A stretch of 64,000 bases of DNA from Cellulomonas cellasea. GTDB taxonomy: Bacteria; Actinomycetota; Actinomycetes; Actinomycetales; Cellulomonadaceae. The notes beneath the pieces are model-generated. The model ran no database searches, was not told where the DNA came from, and saw only the letters and a program-made list of their open reading frames with translations. Both the position numbers and the translations under genes were made by a program. Location of the stretch: positions 1-64,000 of the forward strand of contig NZ_JAUDBQ010000005.1 of the NCBI RefSeq assembly GCF_030372105.1. The letters are read 5' to 3'. This document shows positions 1 to 8,979 of the stretch, piece by piece (the first letter of the stretch is position 1; each line of letters opens with the position of its first letter).

Positions 1-1506
1 GTCGGGGGTGAGCGAGTCCTCGGGGTCCGTGCCCTCGTCGGGCGCGGGGGCGCCCAGCGGCGTGCCGCCGAACCCGTGGGCGGGGTTGTTGAGCCCGGTG
101 ACGAACTCGGCCAGGGAGTTGCGGCGCGAGTCCACCCGCCAGTCGTTGGTGATGAGCTGGCCCTCGGAGTACGTCGAGACGGCCATGTTGAACCAGGCGA
201 AGCCGATGATGTCCGCGTTCTCCGGGCGGGCGAACGCCTGGAAGAACGAGCGCACCCACGTCGGCTTCTTGCCGCCGATCTCCGACGCGCCGACCTCGGA
301 GAGCAGGATCGGCTTGTCCGTCAGGGACCTGACCTGGTTCAGCGTCCGGTCGTAGGTGTACTGGAACGTGTGGTTGTTCTCGACCTTGTACGGGGGCCGG
401 TAGTAGCCCGAGATGCCGACCCAGTCGACGTACGCGTCGCCCGGGTAGAGGCCCGCGAGGTTCTCGACGCTCTGCAGCGCGGCGGGCAGGTTGTTGACGA
501 TGTTCGGCGACCACACCCAGATGACGTGCTCGTTGGCGCCCTCGGCCTCGAAGATGTCATGCACGTGGCGCCACATCGCGACGTAGTCGCCGGGACGGTT
601 CCCGTTGATCGAGGCGCCGGATCCGGTCTGCTCGGACCACGGGTACCAGACGCCGTTCATCTCGTGGTCGAGCCGGATGGCCATCGGCAGCCCGAGGGCG
701 GCGACGTCGCGGGCGTACTGCCGCAGGTAGTCGTCGTAGCGGCCCGGGGTCCCCGTCGCGGGGTCGCCGATGATGATCGGCAGCGTGTGGTCCGGCTCCT
801 CGATGACGTCGTTGCCCGACGTGCTGGGCCGTGACTCCCACGTGAGCATCGGCAGCATCCCGCGCTCCCAGGCGCGGACCACGGCGTCGGAGCGGAACGG
901 CTTGTCCCAGCCGCTGAACCAGCCGACCAGGCTCGGCGTGCGGGCCACCTTGGCCGCCGCGTCGTCGAGCGTCGACCAGCTGAACGGCGCCTGCGCGGTG
1001 TACATCCCGAAGTAGCGCTGCCCGGGGTCGAGCAGCTCGCCCTTGGACGGCGCCGACGGGCGGGTGTCGACGGGCACGGCCGGGCCGGCGGGCTGAGTCG
1101 GGTTCGACGGGTTCGCCGGGTTCGACGGGTTCGCCGAGCCGGACGACCCGGTGCGGCCGGTGGTGCGACCGCTACCGCTCGAGGTGGACTTCTTCGCGGT
1201 GGACGTGGAGCCCGAGGCGGCAGCGGCCTCCTCCGCGGCGGCGCGCTCCTGCTCGCCCTTGACCCGGGCGGCCTGCTCCTTGCCGAGCGCCTCGCGCAGC
1301 GATCCGGCCTGGGCGCGGCTGCTCTGCAGCTCGTCGCGCATCGCCGCGTTCTCCCGGGCGAGCCGCTGCTCCTCCGCCGTCGGGGCCTCGGCGGCCTCGG
1401 CGACGCCGCGCAGCGACTCCACAGCGGGGGTGCTCCACACAAGACCGGTGACCAGGGCCAGCGACCCGGCCAGGGCCACTGTGGAGAGGGTGGCGCGGCG
1501 CGTCAT
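1..1506 (-). CDS. Secreted glycoside hydrolase family 26 (beta-mannanase-like), C-terminus outside window
   Basis: The gene reads from ATG at 1506 and runs off the window edge, leaving 502 residues visible. An N-terminal hydrophobic segment (about residues 5-25) acts as signal or anchor. A charged, coiled-coil-like stretch (about 43-96) and a Ser/Thr/Gly linker with Asn-Pro-Ser-Asn-Pro repeats (about 97-150) follow. The catalytic domain starts near 155. GH26 hallmarks are RLDHEMNGVWYPW, with acid/base Glu282, and LLSEVGAS, with nucleophile Glu404. The family hydrolyses beta-mannans or related beta-glycans by a retaining mechanism. It lies 58 bp downstream of a membrane GT2 gene on the same strand, so it may trim the polysaccharide made by that synthase. 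The substrate is inferred, not proven. Confidence 0.88.
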   Translation of the reverse strand, partial: MTRRATLSTVALAGSLALVTGLVWSTPAVESLRGVAEAAEAPTAEEQRLARENAAMRDELQSSRAQAGSLREALGKEQAARVKGEQERAAAEEAAAASGSTSTAKKSTSSGSGRTTGRTGSSGSANPSNPANPSNPTQPAGPAVPVDTRPSAPSKGELLDPGQRYFGMYTAQAPFSWSTLDDAAAKVARTPSLVGWFSGWDKPFRSDAVVRAWERGMLPMLTWESRPSTSGNDVIEEPDHTLPIIIGDPATGTPGRYDDYLRQYARDVAALGLPMAIRLDHEMNGVWYPWSEQTGSGASINGNRPGDYVAMWRHVHDIFEAEGANEHVIWVWSPNIVNNLPAALQSVENLAGLYPGDAYVDWVGISGYYRPPYKVENNHTFQYTYDRTLNQVRSLTDKPILLSEVGASEIGGKKPTWVRSFFQAFARPENADIIGFAWFNMAVSTYSEGQLITNDWRVDSRRNSLAEFVTGLNNPAHGFGGTPLGAPAPDEGTDPEDSLTPD

Positions 1507-1564
1507 GCGCCCACCGCGCGGCGCCCACCAGGCGCGGCCCGTGGAGGGCGGGGGGGAAGGGCGG

Positions 1565-3139
1565 TCAGACATAGAGCAGTGCCTCCAGGCTGAGCACGAT
1601 CACGGCGATCGCATACGGGATGGCGGCCTTGGGGTTCCGCCGTGGACGGGCGCGGCCAGCCGCGGGGAGCGCCTGCACCGGCGCGGCGGCCGGGACGTGC
1701 TGGACGGTGGTGCGGGCGACTCGGCGCTCGCGGACGGCCACCCGGGTGGGGCCGTGCAGGCCGTTGTCGTGGCCGGCCTCCAGCAGCGCGAGCTCGGCCA
1801 TCAGGTCGTCGTCGTCATGCGCGGGGCGCTGGTCGGGCACCAGTGGCTCCGGCCGATCGGGGCGGGGTGCGTCGGGCGCCGGGGCCGGGTCGCCGCCGGC
1901 GTAAGCCCCGGCACGGGTGCCCCAGCCGCTCGCGTGGGCCATCCGCAGGAACCCGAGCAGGCGCACCGGCATCAGGAAGAACGTGGACACGATGATGAAC
2001 ATCGGCAGCCGGAAGAAGTCGGACGGCACCTCCTGCAGGTGCCGGATCTGCCGCACGGCCATCGACAGCACCGTGGACACGAGCATCAGCGCCACCACCC
2101 ACAGCCAGCCGCCGCGGGCGCCGTACGTCTCGAGGATCGCCTGGTAGAGGTTGACGCCGGTGCCGCTGATGGCGCGGTAGGCCCAGCCGAGCAGCGTCCC
2201 GATGAGCAGGAACGGCAGCAGGATGTCGGCGAGGAAGAAGATCGCCAGGATGGGCGCGTGGCCCAGCATCCAGGGCAGCATGCGCAGGGTGTTGTACTGG
2301 CTGCCGCGGGCCCAGCGGAGCTGCTGCTTGAACAGCTTCTTGATCTCCAGCGGGGCGTCCGTGTAGACGAGGCTGGTGTGCTGGTAGACGGTGCGGTAGC
2401 CCTGCTTGAGGGTGAGGTTCGTCAGGGTCCGGTCGTCGGAGACCTCGAGGAACACGCCCATGAACTTCTGGTTCATGAAGTCGTCCATGGCCCGGATGAG
2501 GATCTCCCGGCGGAACGCGATGGTGCGGCCGGGCAGGCAGCCCACCTGGCCCAGCACCGACTGCGCGGGCATCGAGTACAGCGACCGGGAGTTCTCCAGC
2601 CAGTCCGCCCAGCGCGTGATCCAGGACCGGGTGGGCTCCAGGATCCGCTGCCGGGTGGTGACGCCGCCGATGCTGGAGTCGGCGAACGGCTTGACGAGCT
2701 CGCGCAGCGTCCCGTCGGTCCAGATGGTGTCGGAGTCGAGCAGCACGGTGATCTCGTGGCGCGACATCTCGGTGCCGATCTTCACCGCGTTCCGCTTTCC
2801 GGGTATGGGCGTGTGCACCCATTGGACGAGCGGCGCGAACTCCTCGCAAACAGCCACCAGGCCGGGGTTGGGGGCGCCATTGATGACGACGATCACCTCG
2901 TCGGGAGATTGCTCGGTGACGCGGCCCAGCACTTCTCGAAAGAGGTCGAGAGGCTCGTCCACGACGGGCACGATGACGCTGGTGCCCACCTGGTGCTCGG
3001 CGGTGAAGGGACGGTAGCGGCGCGAGAGCACCACCTTGAGGAGCCACAGCGCCCACACCAGGCCCGAGAACACGGCGAAGAGGTAGAGCTCAGCGTTGTC
3101 GTCGAGCATGTGGCGGACCTGGAGCAGGAAGATGAACAT
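1565..3139 (-). CDS. Membrane glycosyltransferase family 2 (cellulose/hyaluronan synthase-like)
   Basis: This 524-residue processive-type GT2 has a membrane segment near residues 18-37 and a cytosolic GT-A domain (about 50-275). The domain shows LLDSDT (Asp135 and Asp137, nucleotide-sugar and metal binding), SDDRTL (about 234-239) and a Q-x-x-R-W variant, QQLRWARG (272-279). More membrane segments follow at about 292-325, 344-362 and 378-400, with a final hydrophobic helix at the C-terminus. Such enzymes polymerise and extrude beta-linked polysaccharides at the plasma membrane. The start at 3139 has a GAGG ribosome site about 10 nt upstream; Met11 is an alternative. It is probably cotranscribed with the downstream GH26 gene. 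The polymer made is unknown. Confidence 0.85.
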   Translation of the reverse strand: MFIFLLQVRHMLDDNAELYLFAVFSGLVWALWLLKVVLSRRYRPFTAEHQVGTSVIVPVVDEPLDLFREVLGRVTEQSPDEVIVVINGAPNPGLVAVCEEFAPLVQWVHTPIPGKRNAVKIGTEMSRHEITVLLDSDTIWTDGTLRELVKPFADSSIGGVTTRQRILEPTRSWITRWADWLENSRSLYSMPAQSVLGQVGCLPGRTIAFRREILIRAMDDFMNQKFMGVFLEVSDDRTLTNLTLKQGYRTVYQHTSLVYTDAPLEIKKLFKQQLRWARGSQYNTLRMLPWMLGHAPILAIFFLADILLPFLLIGTLLGWAYRAISGTGVNLYQAILETYGARGGWLWVVALMLVSTVLSMAVRQIRHLQEVPSDFFRLPMFIIVSTFFLMPVRLLGFLRMAHASGWGTRAGAYAGGDPAPAPDAPRPDRPEPLVPDQRPAHDDDDLMAELALLEAGHDNGLHGPTRVAVRERRVARTTVQHVPAAAPVQALPAAGRARPRRNPKAAIPYAIAVIVLSLEALLYV

Positions 3140-3610
3140 CGCGCTGACCTCGAGTGACGTCGTCGTTCAGGCTGGGATTGCACTCGGCGTCGTTGGCGAG
3201 GCGGGTGGACGGGGATCGTCGGACCAGGCGCACCGACGCGGGCGTCGGGCATGCTCGACCGACGCTCGGGGTGGTCTCCCCGAGCGCCTGACCGGTCGGT
3301 GCGGCTGAGGCGACGCCGACCGGTTGGTCCGATTCGGCGTGATCCACACACTGGACGCTCGCACCCGAAGAATGCAACCTCCGTCTATTCGACGTGTGCG
3401 ATTCCGGGCCATTTCTGGGGGTCAGTCTGGGCCGAATGTCCACTATTGCAATGTCTTGGCGCGCGCCTCAGGGTGTCACGTATGAGAACATTCTCATTGA
3501 CGGACGGATGTCCAGTACAGGCGTCCTGAACGTGCGTCCATGAATGCCGCCACGATAATTTGCGAGAATGCAATACGTGTGCTGGGGCGTCGCGGTGTAC
3601 CTTCTGCCGG
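3140..3610. other. Intergenic promoter region between the GT2 gene and the SUKH gene
   Basis: About 470 bases without a convincing gene separate two divergent genes. The half next to the SUKH gene (about 3360-3570) is clearly AT-richer than its surroundings and probably holds the promoters. It contains a 16-bp dyad at 3482-3497. A second inverted repeat, with 9-bp arms at 3263-3271 and 3278-3286, would form a small hairpin in the GT2 mRNA leader. No regulator gene adjoins the region. Confidence 0.5.
3482..3497. promoter_or_regulatory. Candidate operator dyad
   Basis: ATGAGAACATTCTCAT is a perfect inverted repeat with 7-bp arms and a 2-nt centre. It sits in the AT-richer part of the divergent GT2/SUKH promoter region, a typical place for a dimeric repressor. 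It does not match the actinobacterial LexA, IdeR or HAIR consensus that I know. The binding protein is unknown. Confidence 0.35.
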
Positions 3611-4237
3611 ATGCATGGCATCGAAGGCGGCGACGACCTCGGCCTGACGTTCACGGGCCTGACGTTCACGGGTATGGCGGAGTCGCTCGCGCGCATCGAC
3701 GCGGGCCTGAGGGAGCTGCGACGCGACGCGCTGCTCGAGCTGCTCATGCCGGCGGTGGAGCCGAGCAGGACCAGGGCGGTGCTCACGGCGCACGGGTTGC
3801 CGTCCCGCGCCGCAGTCGAGGCGCTGTACGGCTGGCGCGGCGGCACGGGGCCAGGCGATGCGCGCCTGGGCGACATCTCGATGCTCCCCGGCTTCTACCT
3901 GCTCACCCTGGACGACGCCCTCGCGAACTACGAGGCGTTCCTCCCGGACGCCCGGTGGGCGCCCGGTTGGCTCCCCCTGTTCGCGAACGGTGGCGGCGAC
4001 TTCTACGTCGCCGACCTCGGCGGGGAGATGGCCGGCTCGGTGCGCCACTTCCGGATCGACGAGTCGGAGCATCCCGTCGATTTCCTGACGTTGGCCGACA
4101 TGGCGCGCACGATGGCCGCCGCCTTCGACCGCGGCGTCTTCTTCGTCGACTCCCACGGCCACCTCGAGATGAACGACCTCGACTTCGCCGCCGTGGCCGC
4201 CGAGCTCAACCCGCGCGTCCCGTGGTGGGTGGACTGA
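3611..4237 (+). CDS. SMI1/KNR4 (SUKH-fold) family protein
   Basis: About 208 residues from ATG 3611. The body resembles SMI1/KNR4 proteins: an N-terminal helix with the pattern RAAVEALYGWRGG, then LPGFYLLTLDDALANYEAF, WLPLFANGGGDFYVADL and a closing helix ending PWWVD. Bacterial SUKH proteins often act as immunity proteins to polymorphic toxins, but many are housekeeping orphans; no toxin gene is adjacent here. The start is uncertain. ATG 3611 follows a TACCTT hexamer by 7 nt, which fits a leaderless mRNA. ATG 3674 would drop an odd segment encoded by a 15-bp tandem repeat (3641-3670). A TTG at 3560 would add a Cys-rich leader and is less likely. Confidence 0.7.
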   Translation: MHGIEGGDDLGLTFTGLTFTGMAESLARIDAGLRELRRDALLELLMPAVEPSRTRAVLTAHGLPSRAAVEALYGWRGGTGPGDARLGDISMLPGFYLLTLDDALANYEAFLPDARWAPGWLPLFANGGGDFYVADLGGEMAGSVRHFRIDESEHPVDFLTLADMARTMAAAFDRGVFFVDSHGHLEMNDLDFAAVAAELNPRVPWWVD

Positions 4238-4250
4238 GCGACCACTCCGC

Positions 4251-5288
4251 TCAGCGGGGTAGCCGGGCGTCCAGCCAGTCGAGCACCTCGCGCAGGTACT
4301 GGGCGCGTGCCGTGCCGGCCGAGAGCGCGAGGTCGTGCGTCCCTCCCGGCACCTCGACCAAGGTCACGTCCGCCCCCAGCCGCGTCGATCGCGCCGCGAT
4401 CTGGGCGACGTCCAGCACCGAGTCCGTCGACAGCAGCGCGTCATGCCACCGGTCGTCGGGTCCCGAGGCGTCAGAGGCCAGCACCAGCACCGGGCACGAG
4501 ATCGCCAGGCCGCGCGCGACCCGCGCATGGCCCCGCCGCACCGTCCGCAACCAGCCCGCCCGCACGGGGAACCCGCCATGCGGCTTCCACGCCAGGTTGT
4601 AGTCCCACTCGCCACCCGTGCCCACGTGCAGCGCGGGGCCGTAGAAGCCGCCGAGCCGGCCCACCTTCAACCGTGGCGCGAACCGGCCGACCACGTCGAT
4701 CACCCGCGTGGCCACAACCCGCTCGAGCCACGAGCCCCGCAGGTCCAGCCACGGGCTGTTCAGCACCACGGCGTCGATGACGCCCGCGTCGCGCCGGGCT
4801 TCGACCCACAGCGCCGCGATCAACCCACCCGTCGAGTGGCCCACCAGCACGATCTCGTCATGGTCGGCCAGCAGCACCCGCGCCGCGGCGTCCAGCTCCT
4901 CGCTGTACACCGAGAGGTCCGTCACGTAGTTGGGCTCCTGCCAGGGCAGGAGCGAGCGGCCGTAGCCGCGCAGGTCCAGGGCGTAGAAGTCCTCGCCGTG
5001 CGCCGCGAACGCGTCACCGACGTGGCGTTGGAAGAAGTAGTCGACGAAGCCGTGCACGTACAGCACCGCGCGCCGTGACGGCGGGGCGCCCGGATCCGGG
5101 ACGCGGCGCACCAGAGTCGCCACGGGTGTGCCGCCGGGCTCGGGGCGCAACGGCAGCGTCTGCGCGGTCCAGCCCTCGCCGAGCACATCGGGCACGGCCG
5201 CGGGGACGGCCGCGGGGGCGGTGGCGGTCGAGCCGGTGGCGGGCGCGTCGTCAGGCAGGGCGTGGTCGGGCAGGGCCTGGTCGGACAT
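4251..5288 (-). CDS. Alpha/beta hydrolase (serine aminopeptidase S33 / monoacylglycerol lipase-like)
   Basis: This 345-residue cytosolic hydrolase has an N-terminal Ala/Pro-rich tail of about 40 residues. The core contains the oxyanion region VLYVHGFVDYFFQRH, the nucleophile elbow VLVGHSTGG, the acid region VLASDASGPDD and a C-terminal PGGTHDL with the likely catalytic His. Its closest pattern is the hydrolase_4/lysophospholipase group, which acts on esters such as monoglycerides or lysophospholipids. It is convergent with the SUKH gene, with a 13-bp gap. Substrate unknown. Confidence 0.8.
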   Translation of the reverse strand: MSDQALPDHALPDDAPATGSTATAPAAVPAAVPDVLGEGWTAQTLPLRPEPGGTPVATLVRRVPDPGAPPSRRAVLYVHGFVDYFFQRHVGDAFAAHGEDFYALDLRGYGRSLLPWQEPNYVTDLSVYSEELDAAARVLLADHDEIVLVGHSTGGLIAALWVEARRDAGVIDAVVLNSPWLDLRGSWLERVVATRVIDVVGRFAPRLKVGRLGGFYGPALHVGTGGEWDYNLAWKPHGGFPVRAGWLRTVRRGHARVARGLAISCPVLVLASDASGPDDRWHDALLSTDSVLDVAQIAARSTRLGADVTLVEVPGGTHDLALSAGTARAQYLREVLDWLDARLPR

Positions 5289-5412
5289 GCCGTGATCGTG
5301 TCACGGGGCTGGCGCGGCGTCTCGCCCGCGGCTGATGAGTCGCGCTGGCATTGCGGTCCGCCCTGCCCGGGCTGAGGCTGGACGGTGAGTCCGCTGAGCT
5401 CGGGGGGTGGCG

Positions 5413-6147
5413 TCAGGTGGCGGCAGTGTGGCCGGAACGAGAGGCGTCGCGAGGAGCTTGGCCGCCCGACGGGCCGCCGGGACGGCGGGTGCGGGCCGCG
5501 ACGAGGGCCGCGAGCATCGCCAGGACGGCGACTCCGCCGGCCAGCCAGATCCACTGCGGGGTGGACTCCGGGGCGGCGGCCCCCGCGATGGCCGAGCCCT
5601 GCGCGGAGAGGGTCAGCCGGTCGCCGCGGGAGGCGTGCCAGGTGACGGTGCGCCCGTCGAGCTCGCCGTTGTGGTCGGCGACGGCGCCGGGGAACGTGAT
5701 GCGCACCCGCACGTCCAGGTCGTCGAGGGCGGCGTCGTCGGCCTGCCCGGTGGACGCGCCGATCATCTCCTCGGAGACGTCGATCGCCCCCGAGACGACG
5801 AAGGAGTCGCCGTCGCGGGTGATCTCCACCGACGAGCCGTCGCTGCCGAAGGTGTCCAGCGGCGCGTTCTCGACGGTGACGCGTTTGCCCGCGTACCCGT
5901 CCTCAGTGAAGGACTCGACGGTCGCGCCGGGCAGCTCGCCGGACAGCGCGGGGAGCTGGAGTGACTCCACCAGGTCCTCGGCGGCGACGCCGGATCGCTC
6001 GGCGAAGGCCTCCGAGACGGCGAAGGTCAGCGACCCGCTCTGGGTGTCGTCGGGGTGCAGCGTGGTCGCGAGGTCGACCCGCACGCACCCGGCCAGGCCG
6101 AGTGTCACGAGGGCCACGAGCGCGACGGCAGTGGTGCGTCGAGGCAT
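5413..6147 (-). CDS. LppM-type lipoprotein with C-terminal membrane anchor
   Basis: From ATG 6147 the product is 244 residues. It has a lipoprotein signal peptide ending in the lipobox LAGC, then the LppM pattern [18 protein letters not shown]. Beta-rich extracellular repeats and a C-terminal membrane helix (about residues 206-226) with an Arg-rich tail follow. In mycobacteria LppM-domain proteins are surface lipoproteins of poorly known function. An upstream in-frame GTG at 6210 would put a non-signal leader before the lipobox, so the later start was chosen. It is divergent from clpB. Confidence 0.75.
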   Translation of the reverse strand: MPRRTTAVALVALVTLGLAGCVRVDLATTLHPDDTQSGSLTFAVSEAFAERSGVAAEDLVESLQLPALSGELPGATVESFTEDGYAGKRVTVENAPLDTFGSDGSSVEITRDGDSFVVSGAIDVSEEMIGASTGQADDAALDDLDVRVRITFPGAVADHNGELDGRTVTWHASRGDRLTLSAQGSAIAGAAAPESTPQWIWLAGGVAVLAMLAALVAARTRRPGGPSGGQAPRDASRSGHTAAT

Positions 6148-6215
6148 GGGGGACACCCTGGCGCCCGGACGACTCGTGCGGAAGGGGCAAAGCGGACCTC
6201 GCCCAGCCATGCAGT

Positions 6216-6236
6216 GTTGAGCCGAGTAGGCTCAAC
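6216..6236. promoter_or_regulatory. HAIR-type operator (HspR-binding site) upstream of clpB
   Basis: The dyad has 8-bp arms GTTGAGCC and GGCTCAAC separated by 5 nt. Within it TTGAG and CTCAA stand exactly 9 nt apart, the spacing of the known HAIR element (CTTGAGT-N7-ACTCAAG) bound by the HspR repressor in actinobacteria. It lies 70 nt before the clpB start, so clpB is probably HspR-repressed and induced by heat. The hspR gene itself is not in the window. Confidence 0.8.
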
Positions 6237-6305
6237 TCCAGTTGAAAGACCCGCGGGGAAGCCCCGTGGGCCGACCGCACCAGCTCTTGTGGCACCGGAG
6301 GAACG

Positions 6306-8921
6306 ATGGACGCGAAGTTCACGACCAAGGCGCAGGAGGCGCTGGGCGACGCCATCCAGCAGGCGTCCGCCGCAGGCAACCCGCAGCTCGAGCCCGCCCA
6401 CCTGCTCAACGCGCTGCTCACCCAGGAGGGCGGCGTCGCCAACGCGCTGCTCGACGCCGTGGGCGCCGATCGCACCGCCCTCGGCCGCGCCGTGCGGGCC
6501 ACCCTCGTCGGGCTGCCCGCCGCCACCGGCTCCGCCGTCGCGCAGCCCACCGCGTCTCGCGCCACCGCCACAGCCCTCGAGGCCGCCCAGGCCGAGGCGC
6601 GCGCCCTCGGCGACGAGTACGTCTCCACCGAGCACCTGCTCATCGGCGTCGCCGCCGGCCAGAGCGGCGTCGCCGACGCCCTGCGGTCCCAGGGGGCCTC
6701 GCGTGAGGCGCTCGTCGCGACGCTGCCCACGGTGCGCGGCACCGGGCGGGTCACGAGCCCCAACCCGGAGGGCACGTTCAAGGCGCTGGAGCAGTACGGC
6801 AATGACCTCACGCAGGCGGCGCGCGACGGCAAGCTCGACCCGGTGATCGGCCGCGACTCCGAGATCCGCCGCGTCGTGCAGGTGCTGTCCCGGCGCACCA
6901 AGAACAACCCCGTGCTGATCGGGGAGCCCGGCGTCGGCAAGACGGCAGTGGTCGAGGGCCTCGCCCAGCGCATTGTCGCGGGGGACGTGCCCGAGTCGCT
7001 GCGCGGCAAGCGGCTCATCGCGCTGGACCTCGGGGCCATGGTCGCGGGCGCCAAGTACCGCGGCGAGTTCGAGGAGCGGCTCAAGGCCGTCCTGGAGGAG
7101 ATCAAGAACTCCGACGGCGAGGTCATCACCTTCATCGACGAGCTGCACACCGTCGTCGGCGCGGGGGCCTCCGAGGGCTCGATGGACGCCGGCAACATGC
7201 TCAAGCCGATGCTGGCGCGCGGCGAGCTGCGCATGGTCGGCGCCACCACCCTCGACGAGTACCGCGAGCACATCGAGAAGGACCCCGCGCTGGAGCGCCG
7301 CTTCCAGCAGGTCTTCGTCGGCGAGCCCAGCGTCGAGGACGCCGTCGCGATCCTGCGCGGGCTCAAGGAGCGCTACGAGGCGCACCACAAGGTCACGATC
7401 TCCGACGCCGCCCTGGTCGCCGCCGCGACCCTCTCCGACCGGTACATCCCCGGCCGCCAGCTCCCCGACAAGGCCATCGACCTGGTCGACGAGGCCGCGA
7501 GCCGCCTGCGGATGGAGCTCGACTCGTCCCCGATCGAGATCGACGAGCTCCAGCGTGCCGTCGCGCGGCTGACCATGGAGGAGATCACCCTCGAGAACGC
7601 CGACGACGACGCGTCGCGCGAGCGCCTGGAGAAGATCCGCGCCGACCTCGCCGACCGCCGCGAGGAGCTCGCGGGGCTGACGGCGCGGTGGGAGAAGGAG
7701 AAGGCCGGCCACAACATGGTCGGCGACCTCAAGGCGCGGCTCGACGAGCTGCGCGGCGCCGCCGAGCGGGCTGAGCGCGAGGGCGACCTCGCCGCCGCCG
7801 GCCGCATCCTCTACGGCGAGATCCCGGCCGTGCAGAAGGAGATCGAGGAGGCCGAGCGCCACGAGCAGGAGGTCGGCGACGAGGACGCGGCAGGCCCGGC
7901 GCCCGCGCCGATGATCGCCGAGAAGGTCGGGCCCGACGAGGTCGCCGAGGTCGTCTCGGCCTGGACGGGCATCCCCGCCGGGCGGCTGCTCGAGGGCGAG
8001 AGCGCCAAGCTCATGCGGATGGAGGACGTGCTGGGCGGCCGGATCATCGGGCAGAAGCAGGCCGTCGCCGCGGTGTCCGACGCGGTGCGCCGCGCCCGGG
8101 CCGGCGTCTCCGACCCCGACCGGCCCACCGGCTCGTTCCTGTTCCTGGGCCCCACGGGCGTCGGCAAGACCGAGCTCGCGAAGGCGCTCGCGGACTTCCT
8201 GTTCGACGACGAGCGCGCGATGGTGCGCATCGACATGTCGGAGTACTCCGAGAAGCACTCGGTGGCCCGGCTCGTCGGGGCGCCCCCCGGCTACGTCGGC
8301 TACGAGGAGGGCGGCCAGCTCACCGAGGCGATCCGCCGCCGCCCGTACTCGGTGGTGCTGCTCGACGAGGTGGAGAAGGCCAACCCGGAGATCTTCGACA
8401 TCCTGCTGCAGGTGCTCGACGACGGCCGGCTGACCGACGGCCAGGGCCGCACTGTCGACTTCCGCAACGTCATCCTCATCCTCACGTCGAACCTCGGCTC
8501 GCAGTTCCTCGCCGACCAGACCCTCGACGACGCCGCCAAGCAGGAGGCCGTGATGACGGCCGTGCGTGCCGCGTTCAAGCCCGAGTTCCTCAACCGGCTC
8601 GACGACGTGGTGCTGTTCCACACGCTGGGCCTGGAGGACATCGGGCAGATCGTGGACCTGCAGGTCGCGAACCTGGCCAAGCGGCTCTCCGACCGCCGCC
8701 TGGTGCTCGACGTGACACCCGCCGCGAAGGAGTGGCTCGCGATCGAGGGCTACGACCCGGCCTACGGCGCCCGGCCGCTGCGCCGGCTCGTGCAGAAGGA
8801 GATCGGCGACCAGCTCGCACGGCTGCTGCTGTCCGGGCAGGCCCATGACGGCGACACGATCGTCGTCGACCATCCCTCGGCCGAGGATCGAGGGTTGACG
8901 CTCACATCGCGGGGCTCCTGA
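6306..8921 (+). CDS. clpB: ATP-dependent chaperone ClpB (Hsp100 disaggregase)
   Basis: 871 residues, full length for the family. The N-terminal Clp repeat domain (about 1-145) is followed by NBD1 with Walker A GEPGVGKT (206-213). A coiled-coil middle domain rich in Glu, Arg and Leu (about 410-530) comes next. NBD2 has Walker A GPTGVGKT (615-622), VLLDEVEKA and the C-terminal YGARPLRR sensor-2 motif. ClpB works with DnaK to solubilise protein aggregates in the cytosol. The start is preceded by GGAGGAA. Regulation by HspR is predicted from the HAIR dyad at 6216-6236. Confidence 0.98.
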   Translation: MDAKFTTKAQEALGDAIQQASAAGNPQLEPAHLLNALLTQEGGVANALLDAVGADRTALGRAVRATLVGLPAATGSAVAQPTASRATATALEAAQAEARALGDEYVSTEHLLIGVAAGQSGVADALRSQGASREALVATLPTVRGTGRVTSPNPEGTFKALEQYGNDLTQAARDGKLDPVIGRDSEIRRVVQVLSRRTKNNPVLIGEPGVGKTAVVEGLAQRIVAGDVPESLRGKRLIALDLGAMVAGAKYRGEFEERLKAVLEEIKNSDGEVITFIDELHTVVGAGASEGSMDAGNMLKPMLARGELRMVGATTLDEYREHIEKDPALERRFQQVFVGEPSVEDAVAILRGLKERYEAHHKVTISDAALVAAATLSDRYIPGRQLPDKAIDLVDEAASRLRMELDSSPIEIDELQRAVARLTMEEITLENADDDASRERLEKIRADLADRREELAGLTARWEKEKAGHNMVGDLKARLDELRGAAERAEREGDLAAAGRILYGEIPAVQKEIEEAERHEQEVGDEDAAGPAPAPMIAEKVGPDEVAEVVSAWTGIPAGRLLEGESAKLMRMEDVLGGRIIGQKQAVAAVSDAVRRARAGVSDPDRPTGSFLFLGPTGVGKTELAKALADFLFDDERAMVRIDMSEYSEKHSVARLVGAPPGYVGYEEGGQLTEAIRRRPYSVVLLDEVEKANPEIFDILLQVLDDGRLTDGQGRTVDFRNVILILTSNLGSQFLADQTLDDAAKQEAVMTAVRAAFKPEFLNRLDDVVLFHTLGLEDIGQIVDLQVANLAKRLSDRRLVLDVTPAAKEWLAIEGYDPAYGARPLRRLVQKEIGDQLARLLLSGQAHDGDTIVVDHPSAEDRGLTLTSRGS

Positions 8922-8979
8922 CCTGCGGGTAAGCCCCGGGCGCCACGCGCCCGGGGCGCCTGTCTGCCAGAGTTCCGCC

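Noticed and set aside
1085-1145. Short direct repeats within the GH26 gene
   Set aside because: They encode the Asn-Pro-Ser linker and are explained by the protein sequence.
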